64,000 bases of DNA, from NCBI RefSeq assembly GCF_014287815.1, contig NZ_JACOOQ010000010.1:1-64000 (forward strand), given 5' to 3'. A program made the position numbers and the translations under genes. Shown piece after piece: positions 37,517 to 44,392 of this stretch. Numbering within the stretch: the stretch's first letter is position 1; each line of letters opens with the position of its first letter. This DNA comes from Clostridium lentum. Its GTDB lineage: Bacteria; Bacillota; Clostridia; Clostridiales; Clostridiaceae. The notes below the pieces were generated by a model, which worked only from the letters and a program-made list of their open reading frames with translations, made no database searches and was not told the origin of the DNA.

Positions 37517-38553
37517 ATTAATTCTCCAAATACAGGCAGTATAAAAACCACAATAAATATACATACAAATACACCAATAAATACAATAATTAATGGTTGT
37601 ATCATGGATATCTTTTTATTTAAATCTTCTTGAATATTATTGAATAAAAATTTTTCAATTTGTATAAGTCTTAAATCTAAAGACCCACTTTCTTCTCCAA
37701 GTTTTATATGTGCTAAGGTATATTTAGAAAAGATTTTTGTTTGAGCCATAGAATCACTTAATCCATTGCCAGATATAACCTTATTCTTTATCTCTCTGAC
37801 TACCGTATTATTATTTCCTAATAATTGTATTTCACTACAAAACTCTAATCCTTTAATTAAATTTACTCCACTCTTTATCACCACTGCTAAAAGCATAATG
37901 TTTATGTACTCCACAAATCTTTTATATATAGGAATTAAACAAAGAATCTTCAAAAATTTCTCTTTTAAAAACACTTTACAAATTATATATGGACATACCA
38001 CTCCCCATAAGAAAAAATAAACACAACTTAAAGTTTTATTGTGATAAATAAAAGTTTTTAGATTAATGATAAAATTAAAACTTTTTGGCACATCTTTGCC
38101 TAAAGAAATATATACCTCTTTAAAGTTAGGTATAATTGCTATACTTAAAAAAATAATAACTGCTAAGGAGCTTATAAAGATTATTAAAGGATAAGATAAC
38201 GCATTAATTAAAAATTTCTTAATAAAAGCCATCTTGCCATAAAACATACTTAACCCATTTAGTACTTCTGATATATTTCCTGTCTTTTCACCAACACCTA
38301 CCATTTCCACAAAGAAATTAGGAAATAACTCTCCTTGACTTTTAAAGGCATCCTCTAAAGAAATACCACTTTTAATTCTTCCTTTTATTTTAAATAATGC
38401 TCGTTTATATTTGTCTCCTATATCCAAATCAGCCAATAACTCAAAAATATATACAAAAGGAAGACCATCACCATATAGCTTAGCTATATTATCGGCAATT
38501 ACTGATAAGCTATTCCAATTAGCCTTCCGTTTTGAAACTTCCTTCATAATCAA
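37513..38553 (-). CDS. GspF/PilC/ComGB-type inner-membrane platform protein
   Basis: A 346-residue protein with duplicated T2SF domains, each with a soluble helical part and membrane spans (about 116-140, 165-185, 315-340). The AFKSQGELFPNFFVEMVGVGEKTGNISEVL segment and its repeat KIFSKYTLAHIKLGEESGSLD are signature. It anchors the pilus/pseudopilus assembly ATPase. It overlaps the end of the broken gspE. Confidence 0.92.
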   Translation of the reverse strand: MIMKEVSKRKANWNSLSVIADNIAKLYGDGLPFVYIFELLADLDIGDKYKRALFKIKGRIKSGISLEDAFKSQGELFPNFFVEMVGVGEKTGNISEVLNGLSMFYGKMAFIKKFLINALSYPLIIFISSLAVIIFLSIAIIPNFKEVYISLGKDVPKSFNFIINLKTFIYHNKTLSCVYFFLWGVVCPYIICKVFLKEKFLKILCLIPIYKRFVEYINIMLLAVVIKSGVNLIKGLEFCSEIQLLGNNNTVVREIKNKVISGNGLSDSMAQTKIFSKYTLAHIKLGEESGSLDLRLIQIEKFLFNNIQEDLNKKISMIQPLIIVFIGVFVCIFIVVFILPVFGELI

Positions 38554-39241
38554 ACTCTAGCTCCTCTCTATCAATAAATTCCATATAATCAAGCCTAGAA
38601 ATTTTACCATTTATCAATAAATTATTTAAATTATCTACCATTTGGATATTGGTTAATATGGTATTATCATCATAAATTTTAACCAGTTTTTTCTTTACAT
38701 CCTTGGTGATTTCATTAATAGATATTATTAACGCTCTCCCTAAATAACCAGTGAAATTACATTTTTCACAACCAATTCCCCTTTTATATATTTTTGCTCT
38801 GCTACCTGTATAAGTTATAATTTCTTCCTCTTTACAGGAATCACATAGCATCTTAATAAGTCTTTGAGATATTATTCCCACAAGAGATTCTCTAATTAAA
38901 TAACTCTTTATACCCATTTCCTCCAATCTTAAGTATACCTCTCTTGGTTCTGTTGAATGAATTGTTGTATATACTTTATGACCAGTAAGAGCTGCTCTTA
39001 CAGCCATAACAGCAGTTTCTTCATCTCTTACCTCTCCAACCATTATCACATCTGGATCCTGACGCATTATACTTCTAAGCCCATTTGCAAAACTTACTCC
39101 TTCCTTGCTATTAACCATCATTTGATTAACTCCATTTATTATTACTTCTACCGGATCTTCAAGTGTTACAACATTAACTTCACTTTTATTAACATAATTT
39201 AATATTGTATATAATGTAGTAGATTTACCACTACCAGTTGG
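38519..39241 (-). pseudogene. GspE/PilB/ComGA assembly ATPase, 3' fragment cut by prophage
   Basis: The open frame encodes the C-terminal half of a secretion/pilus ATPase: PTGSGKSTTLYTILNYV (Walker A), LEDPVE (Asp box), SFANGLRSIMRQDPDVIMVGEVRDEETA (Walker B), the His box TIHST, and a C-terminal zinc motif (CDSC, CEKC). Upstream, the frame meets TAA at 39251-39253 and the residues before PTGSGKS are NLL instead of the usual VTG. The 5' half, including the N1/N2 domains, is absent and should lie at the other prophage end. A fragment from ATG 39121 could be translated but lacks the P loop. Confidence 0.93.
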
Positions 39242-39250
39242 TAATAAATT
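39235..39250. other. Prophage-chromosome junction (att site) in gspE
   Basis: The gspE reading frame is intact up to the CCA (Pro) codon at 39239-39241 and then diverges (TTA TTA AAT TAA on the minus strand), where GGT or a similar Gly codon is expected. The core sequence cannot be set without the other end. Confidence 0.75.
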
Positions 39251-39337
39251 TTAATATAACTAAAAATATCTTTATTAATATTATTTTAATGATATAGTTA
39301 TATATGAAGTATTTCTCTATAATAATTTTGAAAACAC

Positions 39338-39377
39338 AAAAAAGCAGGTAGTTAAATAATTTAATACCTGCTTTTTT
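39338..39377. terminator. Bidirectional terminator at the prophage end
   Basis: AAAAAAGCAGGTA pairs exactly with TACCTGCTTTTTT. It lies between the methyltransferase stop (39384) and the gspE fragment, insulating the host operon from phage transcription. Confidence 0.9.
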
Positions 39378-39383
39378 CATATA

Positions 39384-40139
39384 TTAATAGTTCTTTATAA
39401 TTAACTCGGCATATTCTCCACGTGCTGATAGAGATCTAGAAACTGAATAATTTACTTTTACTTCTTCAATATTAAAATCCTTATACAATTCTCTAATAAA
39501 ATCATGATCATTTATTGTTAATATAAACTTTCCTTTTAATTGTTTTAATTTATCTCTTAATAAGATATGTTCTTTTTCCCCAAATTCATTACCATATCCT
39601 GATGTTTGAAAGTATGGAGGATCTGCAAAAAATAATGTTTCCTCTCTATCATATTTTTCTATTATTTTTTCAAAAGATAAATTTTCAACATATGTATTAC
39701 TTAATCTTTCTTTTATTTTATATAAGTAATCTGTTAAAAATATTTTTTGATTTGGAACTTTACTAGTTGCATATCCAAAATTATTGCCCTTGGATGCAAA
39801 GCTATTATTTATTAAATATAAAAACCTAATAGCTCTATGTATTTCTGTTAAGTGTTCTAATGTATAATTTTTATATTCTTCGAATATATCTCTACCCGTA
39901 AATTCATACTCTAATAATCTTTCTATTTCTGGACCATGATATTTTATCATTTTAAATAAATTAATTAATTCTTTATCTATATCATTTATAACTTCTACCT
40001 TTGACTTATCTTTACCAAAGTAAACCCAGCCTGCTCCAAAGAACAGTTCAACATAACATTTATGTTCTGGCATTATTTCAATTATATGTTTTCTTAACTG
40101 TGACTTGCCGCCCATCCACGATATTGGTGGTTTTAACAT
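39384..40139 (-). CDS. DNA adenine N6-methyltransferase (D12 class, Dam-like)
   Basis: A 251-residue enzyme. The SAM motif is at the start (PPISWMGGKSQLRKHI) and is followed by YVELFFGAGWVYFGK; the catalytic DPPY is in FFADPPYFQTSGYG (about residue 177). This is the D12/alpha-class order of Dam methylases. No partner restriction gene is nearby, so it is an orphan; target sequence unknown. ATG 40139 has GAGGTG at good spacing; the upstream frame to 40187 would run through its own promoter. Its promoter carries an SOS box, so expression should rise with DNA damage. Confidence 0.9.
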   Translation of the reverse strand: MLKPPISWMGGKSQLRKHIIEIMPEHKCYVELFFGAGWVYFGKDKSKVEVINDIDKELINLFKMIKYHGPEIERLLEYEFTGRDIFEEYKNYTLEHLTEIHRAIRFLYLINNSFASKGNNFGYATSKVPNQKIFLTDYLYKIKERLSNTYVENLSFEKIIEKYDREETLFFADPPYFQTSGYGNEFGEKEHILLRDKLKQLKGKFILTINDHDFIRELYKDFNIEEVKVNYSVSRSLSARGEYAELIIKNY

Positions 40140-40154
40140 AATTATCACCTCAAG

Positions 40155-40187
40155 TATAATTATACAGAACACATGTTCTGTTATCAA
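40155..40187 (-). promoter_or_regulatory. SigA-type promoter with a LexA (SOS) box in its spacer
   Basis: On the minus strand TTGATA is followed after exactly 17 bases by TATAAT. The spacer is ACAGAACATGTGTTCTG, which holds GAAC-ATGT-GTTC (40167-40178), an exact match to the Gram-positive LexA core GAAC-N4-GTTC with the RNRY-type centre. The longer palindrome ACAGAAC/GTTCTGT covers 40165-40181. LexA bound here would block polymerase. Confidence 0.85.
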
Positions 40188-40205
40188 GAATTATTTTTAA
40201 AAGAT

Positions 40206-40243
40206 AAAAAATGCAGGTAACAATTAAAAACTTACCTGCATTT
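40206..40243 (-). terminator. Terminator of the HipA-like/DUF3037 operon
   Basis: AAATGCAGGTAA pairs exactly with TTACCTGCATTT and is followed on the minus strand by TTTTTTA. It separates the operon from the methyltransferase promoter side. Confidence 0.85.
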
Positions 40244-40254
40244 ATATAAAGTCA

Positions 40255-41007
40255 TTAAAAATTAATATCCGTTAAATCATTTTTATTTGACATATAATCA
40301 ATTGTATTATCATATTTAATAATATCATACGCTGATTTTTTTAGTATATCTATAATTATATTAAACTTTCTATCATCTACATCCACATCATAAACAAAAA
40401 TAGTATTATATATATCTGATAACTCTTTAGCTGTATACGCCCATGCTTTTGCAGAACTCACTAATCTATCTAATTTTTTATTTTCAAATTCAAAAAATTT
40501 AAATGCAAAATTATCAATAATATAATCATATTGAATAGATTCTTGATGTTCACCCATTATTTTTTTTACGGAATATGGTATTTCATTTGATTTCATAAGA
40601 GTTTTCATATATTTAATTTGTTGATCTTTCTTAGGTCTATCTTTTTGATCGTAATCATATCTTAGAAAAATTTTTTTATTAAATTCAACAAAAGAATCAA
40701 AGTTATCTGTATGCTCTTCATAAATTTTAGAAAATCTCATTTCATTACGAAACTTTTTTGTATATTCCGAAATGTTAAAATGTAGTGTTTCCTTAAATAA
40801 TGAATCTTTTACTTCATCCTTAATTCCATTTAATAATATCTTAAATAATATCATATTAATTTCATCATCAAAGTTTTTCAATCTGCTCCATTTAGATATT
40901 GTTTCTAATCTTCTTTCATCAGTATCTAAGTTGTGAAATAATATTCCAATATTGATACTTTCATTAGTTACTAATTTATATTTTAATACGGAAAATAACA
41001 CTTTCAC
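40255..41007 (-). CDS. DUF3037 family protein
   Basis: A 250-residue soluble protein. The start VLFSVLKYKLVTNESINIGILFHNL matches DUF3037, whose members are commonly encoded directly after a HipA-like kinase, as here (two bases apart). The middle is charged and Lys-rich. The biochemical role of DUF3037 is not known to me. As a pair in a prophage cargo zone the two could be a toxin-antitoxin or defence unit; that is inference. Confidence 0.75.
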   Translation of the reverse strand: MKVLFSVLKYKLVTNESINIGILFHNLDTDERRLETISKWSRLKNFDDEINMILFKILLNGIKDEVKDSLFKETLHFNISEYTKKFRNEMRFSKIYEEHTDNFDSFVEFNKKIFLRYDYDQKDRPKKDQQIKYMKTLMKSNEIPYSVKKIMGEHQESIQYDYIIDNFAFKFFEFENKKLDRLVSSAKAWAYTAKELSDIYNTIFVYDVDVDDRKFNIIIDILKKSAYDIIKYDNTIDYMSNKNDLTDINF

Positions 41008-41009
41008 TG

Positions 41010-41816
41010 TTAAATACCTCCTGAATATTTTGTATAATTTATTATCATATCAACCATATAATCTATATTTCTTAATCTATATAAAATATATTCCTTTAGT
41101 TTTAATATATCCTCATCCTTATATCTCCATACTTTTGGAATTTCATTAATTATATCATCTAACAAATTTCCATTAATTATATTTTTAAATCTATCAGCAG
41201 CTTTTCTTAATGCCGTTTCATTTAATATATTAAAATGATGAAAATACTTATATACTTCTTTATAATTTAGTTCTAAGATAATTTTATCTTTATAATCCTC
41301 ATTATCAATTGATTCTTGAAGGTTTTTACTATTCCAATTAAAAACATGAGAATGATCTATTATATACATTTTAAAACTATTAAGATTGTTACTATAATCA
41401 ATCAGCAAATTTCCTTCATGCCTATCTGCATTATAAATTAAATGATCAAATAAAATAATATCATTAATTTCCTCCTTATTAATTATATTATTAATAATTG
41501 GCATAGAATTAATCAAAGCATTAGCATTATGTACTTTTTCACTATAAAATGCTATTCCCTCAATGCTTTCATCATAATCAATGCAATCAATAACATCTTC
41601 TATATCTATTGTATTATCTATTAAGCATATTCCACCATTGGGTATAGTTAATCCTAAACTTTGTGCAAGCCTTAAAGAAATATATTCATTTATTAATACT
41701 TTATTTGCCCATCTACTCCCAAATGTTTTTACATATACATATTTACTACCAATTTTAGCTTCAAAAGGGTCTGTAGCTGCTTCAATTCTTTCTATAAGTT
41801 TATCAACTTTCTCCAT
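41010..41816 (-). CDS. HipA-like kinase
   Basis: A 268-residue protein with the HipA-type catalytic loop NADRHEGNLLID (Asp and Asn of the loop, near residues 129-140) and a later metal-binding MYIIDHSHVF. An N-terminal ATP-binding region includes AKIGSKYVYVK with a candidate Lys. HipA kinases phosphorylate translation factors such as GltX and cause growth arrest; this shorter class (PF20613-like) is found with DUF3037. It has no HipB-type HTH partner nearby. A GGGAG site precedes the ATG. Confidence 0.8.
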   Translation of the reverse strand: MEKVDKLIERIEAATDPFEAKIGSKYVYVKTFGSRWANKVLINEYISLRLAQSLGLTIPNGGICLIDNTIDIEDVIDCIDYDESIEGIAFYSEKVHNANALINSMPIINNIINKEEINDIILFDHLIYNADRHEGNLLIDYSNNLNSFKMYIIDHSHVFNWNSKNLQESIDNEDYKDKIILELNYKEVYKYFHHFNILNETALRKAADRFKNIINGNLLDDIINEIPKVWRYKDEDILKLKEYILYRLRNIDYMVDMIINYTKYSGGI

Positions 41817-41893
41817 TAAATCTCTCCCGTAATATTTGCATTTTATAATTAACTTAGATATAATGGATTTAATTATAAAAATACAATTTCATT

Positions 41894-41929
41894 AGAAAGC
41901 ACTACTGATTGGTCGTCAAAGTGCTTTCT
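41894..41929. terminator. Bidirectional terminator between the small-protein operon and the kinase gene
   Basis: AGAAAGCACT (41894-41903) pairs exactly with AGTGCTTTCT (41920-41929). It ends transcription arriving from 42114 before the kinase promoter. Confidence 0.75.
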
Positions 41930-42113
41930 TTCATTTTATAGCCTATACATATATGTTGCAACACCTTCGACAATTTCTCTTATCCTTCAATTATATTTAA
42001 TTAACTTTATTTGATATTTGTTAATTTAATTATATATTATATAAATACACTTTACAATTTTTACATTTAATATTTTAAAGGCTAAGAACTACATCCTTAA
42101 CTATTCCCTACTT

Positions 42114-42299
42114 CTACTTACTTAATATTTCTTTTCTATTTCTTAATATCTCTTCAAATTCTTCTATATCTTCAATAGTTACTCTGTTTTTTAAGAAACT
42201 TCTAGCTCTAGATCTATCACTAAGATATTTTGCTCTTTCTTTATTTTTTTCTTGCCATTTTTTATTAGCTTCAGTTTGTGCATTTACTTTTTCACTCAT
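42114..42299 (-). CDS. Small highly charged phage/plasmid-type protein
   Basis: A 61-residue protein, almost entirely charged or polar (NKKWQEKNKERAKYLSDRSRARSF, then an acidic helix EDIEEFEEILRNRKEI). I recall similar small proteins in Firmicute phages and plasmids, but no function. AAGGAG precedes the ATG. It is probably in one transcript with the two hydrophobic peptide frames upstream. Confidence 0.65.
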   Translation of the reverse strand: MSEKVNAQTEANKKWQEKNKERAKYLSDRSRARSFLKNRVTIEDIEEFEEILRNRKEILSK

Positions 42300-42315
42300 A
42301 TAAACAACTCCTTAC

Positions 42316-42429
42316 TTAGAATACAGTTTTAAATATTATTATTCCTAAGGCAAAGATTAATCCTAATAGCCTTATTATTTGAAAAATTAAACTTATTATT
42401 TCTTTTGCTAAACTACCTTTAATTTTCAT
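42316..42429 (-). CDS. Possible 37-residue hydrophobic peptide
   Basis: The frame MKIKGSLAKEIISLIFQIIR then LLGLIFALGIIIFKTVF encodes a basic N-terminus and a single membrane helix, the form of small holin-like or type I toxin peptides. The ATG at 42429 has no good Shine-Dalgarno, which weakens the call. It lies between the 37-residue peptide at 42488 and the charged protein at 42114. Confidence 0.35.
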   Translation of the reverse strand: MKIKGSLAKEIISLIFQIIRLLGLIFALGIIIFKTVF

Positions 42430-42487
42430 ATTGCATTTAAAAGGATAAAATGATATTTTATTAGTAGGGAGTAAACCTCCCTATTTG

Positions 42488-42601
42488 TTAAAGTAAGCTT
42501 TCTAGTACCATTTTGATGACTGCTACTAGAGTGCCTATTTCTAAGATGAGTTCAGTTAGTGCCGTAATCACTTTCTTGAACTCTTTTATTTTATCCTCCA
42601 T
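42488..42601 (-). CDS. 37-residue amphipathic peptide
   Basis: The frame MEDKIKEFKKVITALTELIL then EIGTLVAVIKMVLESLL has a charged head and a hydrophobic C-terminal helix. A perfect AGGAGGTG site precedes the ATG, and a near-consensus promoter lies 20 bases upstream, so expression is likely. Length and shape suggest a membrane-active or small regulatory peptide; I do not recognise the family. A short hairpin (AGGGAG/CTCCCT, 42471-42487) follows the stop. Confidence 0.6.
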   Translation of the reverse strand: MEDKIKEFKKVITALTELILEIGTLVAVIKMVLESLL

Positions 42602-42617
42602 TCCCTCACCTCCTAAG

Positions 42618-42649
42618 TATATTATACTACGCATAGTATAAATGGTCAA
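42618..42649 (-). promoter_or_regulatory. Near-consensus promoter with embedded palindromic operator
   Basis: On the minus strand TTGACC, 17 bases, TATAAT. The spacer and -10 are overlapped by TTATACTA-TGCG-TAGTATAA, a perfect inverted repeat with 8-base arms. The layout is typical of repressor-controlled phage promoters and it drives the 37-residue peptide gene. Confidence 0.8.
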
Positions 42650-42661
42650 TAGTTTTACATA

Positions 42662-42703
42662 AAAAAATAAGGCTAAAATAAGATTTTCTCTAACTTTAGC
42701 CTT
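42662..42703 (-). terminator. Terminator upstream of the small-peptide promoter
   Basis: AAGGCTAAA pairs with TTTAGCCTT and is followed on the minus strand by ATTTTTTT. With the two hairpins to its right it isolates the accessory promoter from late transcription. Confidence 0.75.
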
Positions 42704-42794
42704 TAATTTTATATAAAAATATATTATAATTTTATTTAGATATTTTTATGTTTAAATGGAAGCAGAAGAATTTTATTTCAAGTTTAAATTCTTT

Positions 42795-42830
42795 AAAAGA
42801 CTTATATGGTGTGAACATATAAGTCTTTTT
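42795..42830. terminator. Hairpin terminator, AT-rich
   Basis: AAAAGACTTATATG (42795-42808) pairs exactly with CATATAAGTCTTTT (42816-42829). The T run is better on the plus strand. Confidence 0.65.
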
Positions 42831-42837
42831 TATATGT

Positions 42838-42869
42838 AAAAAGCTAGGTACTTTCACATACCTAGCTTT
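42838..42869 (-). terminator. Terminator of the endolysin gene
   Basis: AAAGCTAGGTA pairs exactly with TACCTAGCTTT and is followed by TTTTT on the minus strand, six bases past the endolysin stop. Confidence 0.85.
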
Positions 42870-42874
42870 AATTT

Positions 42875-43804
42875 CTAAATACAATTTAAATATTGTTCTC
42901 CTGCTCTGCTTCTACTTGCTACATATCTTCTTACTCCAGAAGTACTTACATAACTTATATAGTAATATTTATTTGTTACATAAACACTATCGTAATTTAT
43001 TTCTTCTCCTTTATAATATACTGCAACTGGCTCGTTATTTTCTGTACTAGGTACATTTCTTACATTTAATTCATCAACTATAACTGTAGCTACACCTGTT
43101 TCTGCATAACTTCTTTCTAATACTTCAGATTCACTATTGGATTTACTATAAATACTATTACCACTATCATCAAATACACTATATCCTTTGTTTTGATCTG
43201 CACATTTCTTAGCATTATTTAAATCACTAAATGCCCCCTTTTGACTTGTAGCATCACTCCATGATTTTCTTACTCTATATATTTGCTTTGCTGAAGTAGA
43301 ATTATTTTGATCTCCTTGTATTGTTCCATTATATGCTTCTTTAACCATATTCATAAATCTATCCCACCCTGAATCTAAAGTTCTATGAGGACAATATTTA
43401 CCACTATGCTTTTGATGTGTATAAACTCTATCAAATCCCCATCCAAATTCTTTTAATAATTTAGCTACTATTATAGCTGCATTCTTTTCAGATTTAATAA
43501 ATCTATCTCCACCACTTTTACTATAACAAATTTCTATAGCTATTGTTTTTCTATTTCCAAATCCATTACCTCCATCTCCTGCGTGCCAAGCATTTCTATT
43601 AAAATCTATTAATTGAATTGCTTCAACATCATCTACTGCAATATGGAAAGATACTTCATTATTATTTGACTTCATATAACTTGCTTCATTTCTAGCTGAT
43701 GCATCATTTGCAGTATTATGTACTGTTATACCTTCTGGTACCATACCATATGGGCATTTACACTCATATTTATTTTCATTTACCACTTCTTTTTTTATTT
43801 CCAC
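42875..43804 (-). CDS. Endolysin: N-acetylmuramoyl-L-alanine amidase with C-terminal SH3-like domain
   Basis: A 309-residue lysin without signal peptide. The N-terminal Amidase_2 domain (about 20-150) has zinc-ligand histidines in ITVHNTA and KYCPHRTL and the conserved WHAGDGGNG loop. A linker follows, then an SPOR-like stretch (about 165-212, RVRKSWSDATSQKGAFSDLN) and an SH3-type wall-binding domain (about 232-305). It cuts the amide between muramic acid and the stem peptide, released by the holin encoded just upstream. Confidence 0.92.
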   Translation of the reverse strand: MEIKKEVVNENKYECKCPYGMVPEGITVHNTANDASARNEASYMKSNNNEVSFHIAVDDVEAIQLIDFNRNAWHAGDGGNGFGNRKTIAIEICYSKSGGDRFIKSEKNAAIIVAKLLKEFGWGFDRVYTHQKHSGKYCPHRTLDSGWDRFMNMVKEAYNGTIQGDQNNSTSAKQIYRVRKSWSDATSQKGAFSDLNNAKKCADQNKGYSVFDDSGNSIYSKSNSESEVLERSYAETGVATVIVDELNVRNVPSTENNEPVAVYYKGEEINYDSVYVTNKYYYISYVSTSGVRRYVASRSRAGEQYLNCI

Positions 43805-43854
43805 TTTTAATTCCTTCTTTCATTAATTATTTTTTATAAAATTAAAAGGACACA

Positions 43855-44256
43855 CTATTGTGCATCCTTCTTTATATCTTCAATATTAATATTATCTAAT
43901 TTATCATTGTAAACTTTTAGTCCTTTACTAAGCCACATAGGTACTTTTGCACCACATTCAATTAAATTTTCTATTATACTAGATAGCTCTTTTAATATCA
44001 TTACTACAAGTATTACATAAACTATAAAATGTGATATTGGAACTAATTTTGCAATAATAATGCATATCAATAAAAACATTAATTCAGCCATGCTCCCAAA
44101 CATACCATCTCTTAAACTTCTACTTTTAAATTTACCCCTTTTCCAAGACTTAAATGATCCTGTTGCAATGTCAAACGCAACTAATACTGAAAATATAATA
44201 TATATTGCTTCTAATGTAACTTGCTCTTTTATTTGTAAAATTAAATCTAAATCCAT
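43855..44256 (-). CDS. Phage holin, TcdE/holin_4 family
   Basis: A 133-residue protein with three membrane segments (about 17-33, 55-72, 76-95), the motif AFDIATGSFKSWKRGKFKSRSLRDG and the charged C-terminal tail of the toxin-secretion/phage-lysis holin family. It permeabilises the membrane to release the amidase. It lies between the fibre gene terminator and the lysin. Confidence 0.92.
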   Translation of the reverse strand: MDLDLILQIKEQVTLEAIYIIFSVLVAFDIATGSFKSWKRGKFKSRSLRDGMFGSMAELMFLLICIIIAKLVPISHFIVYVILVVMILKELSSIIENLIECGAKVPMWLSKGLKVYNDKLDNINIEDIKKDAQ

Positions 44257-44278
44257 TTTTCATCCCTTCTTTCATTAA

Positions 44279-44312
44279 ATAAAAAGAGACTAGAATTTCC
44301 TCTAATCTCTTT
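44279..44312 (-). terminator. Terminator after the tail fibre gene
   Basis: On the minus strand AAAGAGATTAGA pairs with TCTAGTCTCTTT (one G-U) followed by TTATTT. It separates tail from lysis genes. Confidence 0.7.
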
Positions 44313-44392
44313 ATTGGTTGACAAAATCATATTAAATTCCTAAAAAATTAAACTTTTTATTGATTTAACGAACAATATAAATCAATTGCGAA

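Noticed and set aside
38519..39121. Functional short GspE starting at the ATG at 39121
   Set aside because: It would lack Walker A and the N-terminal domains; the frame clearly extends upstream to the phage junction.
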